NCBI GenBank assembly: GCA_010030605.1
Contig: RHCK01000011.1
Span: 1-14,422 of the forward strand
Length of the DNA stretch: 14,422 nucleotides
From: Acidimicrobiia bacterium
Lineage (GTDB): Bacteria > Actinomycetota > Acidimicrobiia > Acidimicrobiales > Ilumatobacteraceae
Direction: 5' to 3'
Shown: positions 1-7,078 of the stretch, piece after piece
Numbering within the stretch: the first letter of the stretch is position 1
How the letters are laid out: every line of letters begins with the position of its first letter
The notes under the pieces: model-generated
Database searches by the model: none
Seen by the model: the letters and a program-made list of their open reading frames with translations, nothing else
What the model was told of the DNA's origin: nothing
Translations under genes and position numbers: made by a program

Positions 1-691
1 CCAACGAATCGAGGAGCTGCAAACCCGGAAGTCCGCACAACACCGCACTGGTGTCTCCCGGCATCGTCGGCGACAGAACACCCGGCGAAACGATGTCGCG
101 TTGGAACACGCGACCGGTGTGGGTCTCGGCCCAGTAGACCTTCTTGCCGTCGGGAGACAAACCGATGCCGTTCGGCGATTCGGCCGGGAAATCCACTTCG
201 ACGATCGAGGAACCGTCGGCCTTGGCGTAATAGATGCCGGTGAGATCGGACGTGCGCGCCCCCAAATCGCGGATTCCGTGATCGGTGAAATAGAAACCAC
301 CGTTGTTGTCGAAGACGAGATCGTTCGGTGCCCGCAACGGTCGACCATCGCACGTGGTGTACAGATCCTGCACCTTGCCGGTCGAAAGGTCCACACGTTG
401 AATGCGTCCACCGCTGTAACGCGACGGGTCGAACGGTCCGGGGAACGACAAACCACCGAAATCAACCTCGGTGAAGCAACCACCGTTGTTGCACAGGTAG
501 AGCGCTCCGTCGGGACCGATTGCGGCACCATTGGGTCCGCCCACGATCTCGGCGATGGTCTCCTTCGTTCCGTCGGGTCGCACACGCGTGATGCGCGGAC
601 CGAACATCTCCACCAGAATCACGCTGCCGTCGGCCATGGCGATCGGACCTTCGGGGAATTTCAACCCCGATGCGACTTCGATGAGTTCCAT
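1..691 (-). CDS. SMP-30/gluconolactonase/LRE family protein (C-terminus cut by window edge)
   Basis: The reading frame opens at an ATG at 691 and runs off the left edge, giving about 230 residues. The family is a six-bladed beta-propeller that binds a divalent metal and hydrolyses lactones or related esters; the substrate here cannot be read. Visible family marks are FPEGP near residue 12 (E14 is the expected metal ligand), GGPNGAAIGPDG near 51, APNDLVFD near 121 (N123/D124), SPNGIGLSPDGKKVYWAET near 172, and LLDSL at the cut edge, where the family's last metal/catalytic Asp is expected. A purine-rich GGGGGAG stretch lies about 9 bases before the ATG. It starts 68 bases after the ftsK stop on the same strand with no terminator between, so read-through from ftsK is likely. 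No signal peptide is seen, suggesting a cytoplasmic enzyme. The family is confident; the function is not specific. Confidence 0.88.
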   Translation of the reverse strand, partial: MELIEVASGLKFPEGPIAMADGSVILVEMFGPRITRVRPDGTKETIAEIVGGPNGAAIGPDGALYLCNNGGCFTEVDFGGLSFPGPFDPSRYSGGRIQRVDLSTGKVQDLYTTCDGRPLRAPNDLVFDNNGGFYFTDHGIRDLGARTSDLTGIYYAKADGSSIVEVDFPAESPNGIGLSPDGKKVYWAETHTGRVFQRDIVSPGVLSPTMPGDTSAVLCGLPGLQLLDSL

Positions 692-759
692 GATTTCCGT
701 CTCCCCCACTCGGGCCGCGAACTCGTGGTTCGGGCCGACTCTTCGGGGGAAACCTTAGT

Positions 760-3183
760 TCAGCCGAGCGCTTCGAATTCCTCGACGGTCATGAGCACCT
801 CTCGGGCCTTGCTACCCACGCTCGGACCGACCACACCGCGCTCCTCGAGCAAGTCCATGATGCGGCCGGCTCGCGCGAAACCGACCTTCAACTTGCGTTG
901 CAGCATCGAGGTGGAACCCAACTGGCTACGCACCACCAATTCCATGGCGGCCTTCAACAGCGTCTCGTCGTCATCGTCGTCGCTGTAACTGTCGGTGATG
1001 CTCATGCCCGCCGGGCTGCCGGCCGCGGGCTCGTCGCCCTCGACCCCCTTCACATAGGTCACCTCGGGGGCCTGTTTGCGCCAGTGCGCCACGACCTTGC
1101 GAACCTCTTCTTCTTCGACCCAACAACCCTGAATTCGTTGCGCCACCGACGAATTGCCCGGGAGCAGCAACATGTCACCCTTGCCCACCAACTTCTCGGC
1201 ACCAACCTGATCCAGGATGACGCGACTGTCGGTTTGGCTGGACACCGAATACGCGGCGCGAGCGGGCACGTTGGCCTTGATCACACCGGTGATGACGTTC
1301 ACCGACGGACGCTGCGTGGCGACGATGAGGTGGATACCCACGGCGCGAGCCTTCTGCGCGATTCGGGTGATGCTCTCTTCCACGTCGCGTGCCGCCACCA
1401 TCATGAGGTCGTTCAATTCGTCGACGACCACCACGATGAAATACATGCGCTCGGCCACCGTGTCGGCGCCCTTTTCCACTTGAATCTCTCCGCGATCGAA
1501 AGCCGCGTTGTAACCCGTGATGTCGCGGTAACCCATCTCGAACAACAGGTCGTAGCGACGTTCCATCTCGCGCACCGCCCAAGCCAAGGCGTTGGCGGCC
1601 TTCTTCGGATTGGTCACCGGTTGCGTGAGCAAATGAGGCAGGCGGGCGTACTGACCCATTTCGACTTGCTTGGGGTCGATCAGGATCATGCGCACCTGAT
1701 CGGGAGTCGATCGCATGAGCAGCGACGTGATGATGCAGTTGATACCGCTCGACTTGCCAGCGCCGGTGGCACCGGCGATGAGGAGGTGCGGCGTGGTGGC
1801 GAGGTTCAAGAACACCGAACGGCCGGCGATGTCCTTGCCGATGGCCACGTCGAGCGGATGCGTGGCCAATTTCGCTTCGGCTGAACCCATCAGGTCGCCG
1901 AGCGACACCAGTTGGCGGGCGCGGTTGGGTACCTCGATGCCGATCAGGGATTCGCCGGGAATCGGCGCGAGGATTCGCACGTCGGTGGCGGCCATCGCGT
2001 AGGCGATGTCCTTTTGCAGGCTCGTGACACGGGCCACCTTCACGCCCGGATGCAGTTCCAGTTCGTAACGGGTGACGGTCGGGCCAACCGTTCGACCCTT
2101 CAAGGTGACGTCGACTCCGTGCGAACGCAACGACTCCTCGAGAAGTCGACCACGAGCACTGATTTCGGCATCATCGATGGCCTGCTTGCCGGACCGTGAA
2201 AGAAGGTTCGCCGCGGGAAGGACCCACTCGCTCGGGACGCTCGGCGGTGTGTCGAGGCGACCCTGGGTGTGAGGTTCGTCGACCTTGGTTGTTCGGGGGC
2301 GGCGCGCTGGCTTGGGTGCCGGTTCTTCGTCTTCGTCGTCGGACACGTCGGGATCGGACATCTCCGGCTCGACATCGTCCGGGGTCATGTTCTCCGGGGC
2401 CATGTCGTCCGGATCGATGCCAGCGGATCGATCGTCGATGAGGAATGGATCGACCACGTCATTCTCGTCGTGTTCCACGTCGTGCTTACTGTCGTGGTCA
2501 TCACGTTCCGACGGTGTCATGACCTGCCGCAGGCTGGCGCCGACTCCGCCGAACATTCGCGAGAGGGCTCGACCCACCGCTTCGATCATGGTCGTCAAAC
2601 CCATGTTCGATATGAGCAACAACGACCCCAACGCCAACGCCACGAACACCAGCGAGGCACCAATGGCGCCGATGAGTGCCGACAATGTTTGACCGACGGC
2701 CGCACCGACCCAACCCCCGGCTCCGCCCAACGCGTCGACACCCGTGTAGGCATCGGGTCCGCGAAGAATGTGCAATAGGCCCAGCGCCGCCAGAACCATT
2801 CCACCCCAACCCAGGATGAGCTTCATGCGACTCGGCGCTTGGTCGCCCCTCAGAAGCGCCACCCCGACTGCGATCGAGATGAGCGGCAAGGCGTACCTCG
2901 CCATTCCGATGATGCATCCGAGTGCCGTGTCGGTGCCACGACCCACCGGACCAGCCAGTCGAACGTACACGGCGAGCCCGATCAGGACGCCGAGCACGAA
3001 GAAGGCGATGGCCGAGAGTTCATGTTCGCGCCCCGACAACGCCTCGCGCACTTCACCACGTCGTGCCGACGACCGTCCGGTCCCCGAGGGTGGGGTTTCG
3101 ACGGCCGCACCGCCACGCGACGAGGAACGCCCCGATGACGAGCGCGACGACGAACGTCCGTTTGAGGGTTTGGTGCTGGCCAT
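760..3183 (-). CDS. ftsK: DNA translocase FtsK (FtsK/SpoIIIE family)
   Basis: Septum-anchored ATPase that pumps chromosomal DNA during division. Counting from the ATG at 3183 it has 807 residues: a Ser/Arg-rich cytoplasmic N-terminus (1-45), about four hydrophobic membrane segments between residues 57 and 193, a very acidic linker (about 226-288), the alpha/beta motor and a C-terminal winged-helix gamma domain (about 745-800, with STSMLQRKLKVGFARAGRIM). Walker A GATGAGKS is at 471-478. Walker B ends in DELND at 588-592, where DE-x-AD is usual. The frame stays open to an ATG at 3225, which would add 14 residues (MPEPAGGLL...). I prefer 3183 because the protein then begins MASTK and a -10-like TAGCGT sits 8 bases upstream. 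The neighbouring dapA and RNase J genes match the conserved actinobacterial arrangement. Confidence 0.96.
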   Translation of the reverse strand: MASTKPSNGRSSSRSSSGRSSSRGGAAVETPPSGTGRSSARRGEVREALSGREHELSAIAFFVLGVLIGLAVYVRLAGPVGRGTDTALGCIIGMARYALPLISIAVGVALLRGDQAPSRMKLILGWGGMVLAALGLLHILRGPDAYTGVDALGGAGGWVGAAVGQTLSALIGAIGASLVFVALALGSLLLISNMGLTTMIEAVGRALSRMFGGVGASLRQVMTPSERDDHDSKHDVEHDENDVVDPFLIDDRSAGIDPDDMAPENMTPDDVEPEMSDPDVSDDEDEEPAPKPARRPRTTKVDEPHTQGRLDTPPSVPSEWVLPAANLLSRSGKQAIDDAEISARGRLLEESLRSHGVDVTLKGRTVGPTVTRYELELHPGVKVARVTSLQKDIAYAMAATDVRILAPIPGESLIGIEVPNRARQLVSLGDLMGSAEAKLATHPLDVAIGKDIAGRSVFLNLATTPHLLIAGATGAGKSSGINCIITSLLMRSTPDQVRMILIDPKQVEMGQYARLPHLLTQPVTNPKKAANALAWAVREMERRYDLLFEMGYRDITGYNAAFDRGEIQVEKGADTVAERMYFIVVVVDELNDLMMVAARDVEESITRIAQKARAVGIHLIVATQRPSVNVITGVIKANVPARAAYSVSSQTDSRVILDQVGAEKLVGKGDMLLLPGNSSVAQRIQGCWVEEEEVRKVVAHWRKQAPEVTYVKGVEGDEPAAGSPAGMSITDSYSDDDDDETLLKAAMELVVRSQLGSTSMLQRKLKVGFARAGRIMDLLEERGVVGPSVGSKAREVLMTVEEFEALG
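2348..2422 (-). repeat. Degenerate 15-bp tandem repeat inside the ftsK linker
   Basis: On the plus strand, units starting TCCGG recur at 2363, 2378, 2393 and 2408, exactly 15 bases apart, with a more diverged unit at 2348. In the FtsK protein this reads as pentapeptides IDPDD, MAPEN, MTPDD, VEPEM and SDPDV (about residues 256-280), each with Pro at position 3 and acidic residues around it. It lies in the acidic, probably disordered linker between membrane and motor domains, where length change is tolerated. Confidence 0.7.
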
Positions 3184-3191
3184 CACATGAA

Positions 3192-3197
3192 ACGCTA
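3192..3197 (-). promoter_or_regulatory. Candidate -10 element for ftsK
   Basis: On the minus strand TAGCGT (TAnnnT type) ends 8 bases before the ATG at 3183. A transcript starting 7-8 bases downstream would begin at or next to the start codon, giving a leaderless mRNA. No convincing -35 box is visible. It supports the 3183 start over 3225, because the longer form would begin upstream of this element. Confidence 0.4.
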
Positions 3198-3282
3198 ACA
3201 AGAGGCCACCGGCAGGTTCGGGCATACCCTCACACCCAATTCCGCCCTGACGGTCGGAAAACCGGGCGAAGGCCGGCGACGT

Positions 3283-3828
3283 TTATTCAGCGTCGGTGCC
3301 GATGATGCCCCCCGTTCGGTCGACCACCACGGCGAGTTCTCCGCCCTTCACGGAGCGCAGCAGAATCCGGTACTCCACGCGCGACGCCACGACATCGGTG
3401 CCGAGTCCGTTGATCACGAACATGTACGGCTGACTATCGGGCAACTCACCGAGCACTTCCTCGAGCATGTCGTCGGGAGCGAAATCCAATAGCGCACGAT
3501 CGAACGTCGTCCCTTCGGCCTCCAGTGGTTCGGACGGACCCACCAATGTGGTGCCGTCGTACACGTATTGAACGACCGAGTCGTTCGTCGTCGAGACGAA
3601 GAGATTGACCACCAGCGGCGTGGCGTTCACTTCGAAATACGAGACCGGCGAGTCGCTTCGTTCCTCGACCGCGTCGAGTGCTCCTTCGATCAAGTCGACG
3701 CGCAACGGCGGAGTCGAATCGTCGGACCCTCCCCCACACGCCGCCAAAGAACCCATGACCAATGAACCCGCGATCAACGAACCCAAAATCAACGATCGAA
3801 TCGACATGTTGGTGAACGGGCGCTTCAT
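3283..3828 (-). CDS. Small hypothetical lipoprotein between RNase J and ftsK
   Basis: A 181-residue protein with a clear lipoprotein signal: positive N-terminus (MKRP...), hydrophobic segment (about 11-28) and lipobox LAAC with the acylated Cys at 31, followed by GGGSDD. It should be exported, lipidated and anchored to the outer face of the membrane. The mature part (about 150 residues) is rich in acidic residues and beta-prone stretches, and I do not recognise a domain. The hydrophobic core is built from near-repeats of GSL spaced five residues apart. The gene starts 4 bases after the RNase J stop; GGAGG (3842-3838, minus strand), lying in the end of the RNase J gene, is 9 bases from its ATG. 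It is therefore co-transcribed with and probably translationally coupled to RNase J. There is no evidence that it acts in RNA decay or division. Confidence 0.85.
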   Translation of the reverse strand: MKRPFTNMSIRSLILGSLIAGSLVMGSLAACGGGSDDSTPPLRVDLIEGALDAVEERSDSPVSYFEVNATPLVVNLFVSTTNDSVVQYVYDGTTLVGPSEPLEAEGTTFDRALLDFAPDDMLEEVLGELPDSQPYMFVINGLGTDVVASRVEYRILLRSVKGGELAVVVDRTGGIIGTDAE

Positions 3829-3832
3829 CGCC

Positions 3833-5494
3833 TCACACCTCCATGACGACGGGCACGATCATCGGTCGGCGCTTGGTGCGCTCCGACACGAAACGACCGG
3901 CCGCGCGACGCACGTCCTTTTCGAGGCCCTCCGGATCACGAACACCTTCCGCCAGGGCTTTCTCCACCGCCACGGCGACCGCATCACAGGCTTCGTCGAG
4001 AAGGTCCTCGGCTTCGGGCGCGTACACCCATCCACGGGTGATGATCTCGGGTCCGGTCAGCACCTTGCCCGTGGCGGTGTCGACGGTGACGATCACCACC
4101 ACGACACCTTCCTCGGCCAACACCCGTCGATCGCGCAACACGCCCTGGCCGACGTCACCCACGATGCCGTCCACGTACAACATGCCGGCGGGCACTCGTC
4201 CCGAGGCCACCAGCCCTTCGTCCGAAAGTTCGAGCACGTCACCGTCCTCGCACAAAAGAATGTTCTCGCGACGCACGCCCATCAATTCTCCGAGCTTGGC
4301 GTGAGCGACGAGATGGCGATATTCGCCATGCACCGGAACGAACCATTCGGGTTTGACGATCGACAGGTACGTCTTCAACTCATCGGCTTGGGCGTGTCCG
4401 GTCGCATGGACGTCGGCGATCCCCGAATGAACCACCTCGGCGCCGGCGCGCAACAGTCCGTCGATCACCCGAGTGACGTTGAACTCGTTGCCCGGAATCG
4501 CATGGCTGGACAGAATCACGGTGTCGTGCTCGCCCACTTTCAGGAGCTTGCTGTCGCCGCGAGCCATCAACGACAAAGCCGACATTGGTTCGCCCTGACT
4601 GCCGGTGGAAATCACGCACACCTTGTGGGGCGGATAATCGGCCGCCTGTTCGATGTCGATCAAGGTGTCGTCGGGCACGCGCAGAACTCCGAGATCGCGT
4701 GCCATTCGAACGTTCTTCTGCATCGAGCGACCGACCGTGGCCACTTTGCGTCCCGTGTCCACCGCGGCATCGATGATTTGCTGGACGCGGTGAATATGGC
4801 TCGCGAACGAGGCGGTGATGATTCGTCGATCACGATGTTCGTGAAACAACGCGCGAAGCACGGCCCCGATGCTGGTCTCGCTCGGAGCGTGTCCGTGTTC
4901 CTCCGCATTCGTGGAGTCGCACAACAAAAGACGCACTCCTTCGGTCGAAGCGATGGCGCCGATTCGAGCCAGATCCGTGCGACGTCCATCGACGGGGGTG
5001 AGATCGAGCTTGAAGTCTCCCGAATGAAGGATCACTCCTTGCGGAGTGTGAACTGCGACGGCGAACGCATGGGGCACCGAGTGGGTCACCGGGATGAACT
5101 CCACATCGAAGGGTCCGATCATGCGTCGCTCGCCGTCGCGCACCACCACCAGGTCGGTGCGGCCCAGCAGACCGGCTTCCTCGATGCGACTACGGGCCAA
5201 GCCGAGGGTCACCGCCGAACCGAAAACGGGGAAGGAAAGTTCGCGCAACAGAAATTGCAAGGCACCAACGTGGTCCTCGTGACCGTGGGTCGCCACGCAC
5301 CCCACCACGCGGTCGGCGTTCTCGCGCAACCACGTGAAGTCCGGCAGAACGAGATCGATGCCGTGCATATCGACATCGGGAAACATCAACCCGCAGTCGA
5401 TCAACAGCAGCTTGTCGTCCTGCTCGATCACCATGCAGTTGCGACCGATCTCCCCCAAACCACCGAGGAAGACCACGCGAACCGAATTCGGCAT
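3833..5494 (-). CDS. rnj: Ribonuclease J (metallo-beta-lactamase/beta-CASP)
   Basis: Zinc-dependent RNase with 5'-3' exo- and endonuclease activity in RNA maturation and decay. From the ATG at 5494 it has 553 residues, close to the usual 550-560. The metallo-beta-lactamase motif THGHEDH is at 69-75 (H70, H72, D74, H75). Further family marks are GLGEIGRNC near 12, LHSGDFKLD, LLCDSTNAE, the beta-CASP stretch STGSQGEPMSAL, and PVHGEYRHL. The frame is open to 5590 but the extra 32 residues overlap dapA and look unlike the family. At 5494 the dapA stop and this start form TGATG, and GAAGG (5506-5502, minus strand) is 7 bases upstream. This argues for translational coupling to dapA. Confidence 0.97.
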   Translation of the reverse strand: MPNSVRVVFLGGLGEIGRNCMVIEQDDKLLLIDCGLMFPDVDMHGIDLVLPDFTWLRENADRVVGCVATHGHEDHVGALQFLLRELSFPVFGSAVTLGLARSRIEEAGLLGRTDLVVVRDGERRMIGPFDVEFIPVTHSVPHAFAVAVHTPQGVILHSGDFKLDLTPVDGRRTDLARIGAIASTEGVRLLLCDSTNAEEHGHAPSETSIGAVLRALFHEHRDRRIITASFASHIHRVQQIIDAAVDTGRKVATVGRSMQKNVRMARDLGVLRVPDDTLIDIEQAADYPPHKVCVISTGSQGEPMSALSLMARGDSKLLKVGEHDTVILSSHAIPGNEFNVTRVIDGLLRAGAEVVHSGIADVHATGHAQADELKTYLSIVKPEWFVPVHGEYRHLVAHAKLGELMGVRRENILLCEDGDVLELSDEGLVASGRVPAGMLYVDGIVGDVGQGVLRDRRVLAEEGVVVVIVTVDTATGKVLTGPEIITRGWVYAPEAEDLLDEACDAVAVAVEKALAEGVRDPEGLEKDVRRAAGRFVSERTKRRPMIVPVVMEV

Positions 5495-6393
5495 CAGTGA
5501 GCCTTCGATCGGGCCGCCTGGAGGTTCGCCCACACCTTCTTGGCGCGTTCGGCGACGAAGTCGGCCGGCGGACCCATGGGCAGTCGACATTGACCAACCG
5601 GCACGCCGAGCATGTTCATCATCACCTTGCTCGGAATGGGATTCGGGGAGTCATCTCCGGTCTCGTAGGCGAAACTCTCGAGCAAACGTGCATTCACCGC
5701 GCGCGCTCCGTTCACGTCGCCCGCGAGCCACTTCGCGAACATCTCCTGATGATCGGTCGCCGACCAGTGGGTGGCCACACCGATGACCCCCACCGCACCG
5801 ACGGCGAGCAAGGGAAGAGTCAGTCCGTCGTCGCCGCTGTACACCTCGAAACCAGCCGGTGCCTGATTGATCACGTTCGCGGTCTCGGCCGGATTGCCCG
5901 CGGCATCTTTCAAGGCCACGACGTTGGACACCTCATTCGCCAACTTCAGCAAGGTGGGCGTGTTGATCTTTCGACCCGAACGCACTGGAATGTCGTACAC
6001 CACGATCGGCAGGTCGGTCGACTGCGCGACGGCTCGAACATGGGCCTCGATGCCCGCTTGCGGCGGACGGTTGTAATACGGGCAAACGACGAGGATGCCG
6101 GCCGCACCGAGTTTGGTGGCCTCCTTGGTCATGTGAATCGAATGCAAGGTGTCGTTGGTGCCCGTGCCGGCGATGACCGGAATGGACACGCTCTCGATGA
6201 CGGCGGCGAAAAGGCTGAGTCGCTCGTCGTCGGTGAGCACCGGAGCTTCGCCGGTGGTTCCCGCGATCACCAATCCATCGTTGCCGTTGGCTTCCAACCA
6301 CTTGGCCAAATTGCGCGCACCATCGAGATCGAGCGAGCCGTCGGAATCGAACGGGGTCACCATGGCGGTGATGACACGGCCGAAGCGGGCCAT
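5494..6393 (-). CDS. dapA: 4-hydroxy-tetrahydrodipicolinate synthase
   Basis: Condenses pyruvate with aspartate semialdehyde in the lysine/diaminopimelate branch, supplying cell-wall precursors. From the ATG at 6393 it has 299 residues, typical of the family. GTTGE is at 45-49 (pyruvate-binding T46/T47), CPYYNRPPQ begins at 104 (Y106/Y107), YDIPVRSG is at 133-140 (Tyr133 and Arg138), and the Schiff-base lysine is K162 in ALKDAAGN. The frame is open upstream to 6531, but that extension overlaps the preceding gene and lacks family character. The start at 6393 overlaps the upstream stop as TGATG, with GAGGG (6407-6403, minus strand) 9 bases away. It lies between a winged-helix gene and RNase J in one run of coupled genes. 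Confidence 0.97.
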   Translation of the reverse strand: MARFGRVITAMVTPFDSDGSLDLDGARNLAKWLEANGNDGLVIAGTTGEAPVLTDDERLSLFAAVIESVSIPVIAGTGTNDTLHSIHMTKEATKLGAAGILVVCPYYNRPPQAGIEAHVRAVAQSTDLPIVVYDIPVRSGRKINTPTLLKLANEVSNVVALKDAAGNPAETANVINQAPAGFEVYSGDDGLTLPLLAVGAVGVIGVATHWSATDHQEMFAKWLAGDVNGARAVNARLLESFAYETGDDSPNPIPSKVMMNMLGVPVGQCRLPMGPPADFVAERAKKVWANLQAARSKAH

Positions 6394-7022
6394 CAGAACG
6401 AACCCTCGGCCGCACGATCGATGCCCTGCGACAAGATGAGATCCTCGTGCAATTCCATCCACACGTCGTGGAACGATCCGCACATCACCCCGGTGAACAT
6501 GTTGGTTTGCCCAGCCACGACCGCCTGACACGTGGTCGACAGTCGCGGCACGTAGGGCGTCAATCGTCCGAGCACCGCACCCATCGAGGTGACCACGGGG
6601 GCGGCGTCGCCATGAAGGTCGACCAAACGCGCGATCACCTTCTTGTCGTAGGCGGCATCGGAATGATCGTTGGGTACACCGTCACGGAGTTGCCAGTCAC
6701 CGCATAGGGTCTTGAACGCCGTGTTCAGTTCCAGGAACGCGTGATAGTGCGGCTTCAACGAATTCAGATCGACCGACGCCACGTCGGCGGCCAGGACCTT
6801 GGGATGTTCCGCCTTACCGGTCGGCGTCAACTGCCACAGAGAACGCGCCTCCCGGAACATCGCCCACTCGGCCGCGGCCAGATCGGCCAGATGTTTCTCC
6901 ACCTCGGCGTGGTCGAGTGCCGTCATCTCGGCCAGGGTCTCGCTCTTGGCGAAGCCCTTGATGCGCAGAGCGTGATGCGTCAGGAATCGTGCGTCGGACG
7001 TGGAGTTACCTGCAGAAGCCAT
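6393..7022 (-). CDS. Winged-helix-like protein of unknown function, first gene of the dapA operon
   Basis: A 209-residue protein counting from the ATG at 7022 (the frame is open to 7052). Residues about 10-72 (ARFLTHHALRIKGFAKSETL... then LWQLTPTGKAEH) have the shape of a MarR-like winged helix: a helix-turn-helix followed by a short wing ending in LTPTG. The C-terminal part is a separate all-helical-looking domain with notable stretches CGDWQLRDGVPNDHSDAAYD and SFHDVWMELHEDL, rich in His, Asp and Trp. From memory, this combination occurs in actinobacterial proteins annotated only as hypothetical or MarR-like; I cannot name a function. Its stop overlaps the dapA start (TGATG), so it is translated in step with dapA. 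A role in regulating the operon, or a ligand-sensing role, is inference only. Confidence 0.8.
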   Translation of the reverse strand: MASAGNSTSDARFLTHHALRIKGFAKSETLAEMTALDHAEVEKHLADLAAAEWAMFREARSLWQLTPTGKAEHPKVLAADVASVDLNSLKPHYHAFLELNTAFKTLCGDWQLRDGVPNDHSDAAYDKKVIARLVDLHGDAAPVVTSMGAVLGRLTPYVPRLSTTCQAVVAGQTNMFTGVMCGSFHDVWMELHEDLILSQGIDRAAEGSF

Positions 7023-7031
7023 ACTCCGACG

Positions 7032-7037
7032 ATCGTA
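7032..7037 (-). promoter_or_regulatory. Candidate -10 element for the winged-helix/dapA/rnj operon
   Basis: On the minus strand TACGAT (TAnnnT) ends 9 bases before the ATG at 7022, with no Shine-Dalgarno sequence between. This fits a leaderless or nearly leaderless transcript. The upstream stretch is G-rich and no clear -35 box is seen. It sits back to back with the ddl promoter in a 56-base divergent gap. Confidence 0.45.
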
Positions 7038-7066
7038 GTGGTCGCACCCCACCCCCGACCGACCTG

Positions 7067-7072
7067 TATCTT
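7067..7072 (+). promoter_or_regulatory. Candidate -10 element for ddl
   Basis: TATCTT ends 6 bases before the GTG at 7079, preceded directly by TG. A start point 6-7 bases downstream would fall on the GTG itself, giving a leaderless mRNA. No Shine-Dalgarno sequence precedes the GTG, which agrees. Confidence 0.45.
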
Positions 7073-7078
7073 CGGAAC

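Noticed and set aside
692..759. Gap between ftsK and the SMP-30-family gene as a separate promoter
   Set aside because: 68 bases with no convincing -10 element; a purine-rich ribosome-binding site is the only visible signal.
3258..3276. Possible terminator after the lipoprotein gene (minus strand: CCGG stem of 4 pairs, 7-base loop, then TTTT)
   Set aside because: The stem is too short and the T-run is only four bases; it could slow transcription before ftsK but is not supported as a terminator.
3605..5500. Long plus-strand open frame (about 630 codons) opposite RNase J
   Set aside because: Antisense shadow of a well-supported gene in high-GC DNA; the product is rich in His/Arg/Gly with no recognisable motif.
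5497..6528. Plus-strand open frame (343 codons) opposite dapA
   Set aside because: Mirror of dapA, without motifs of its own.
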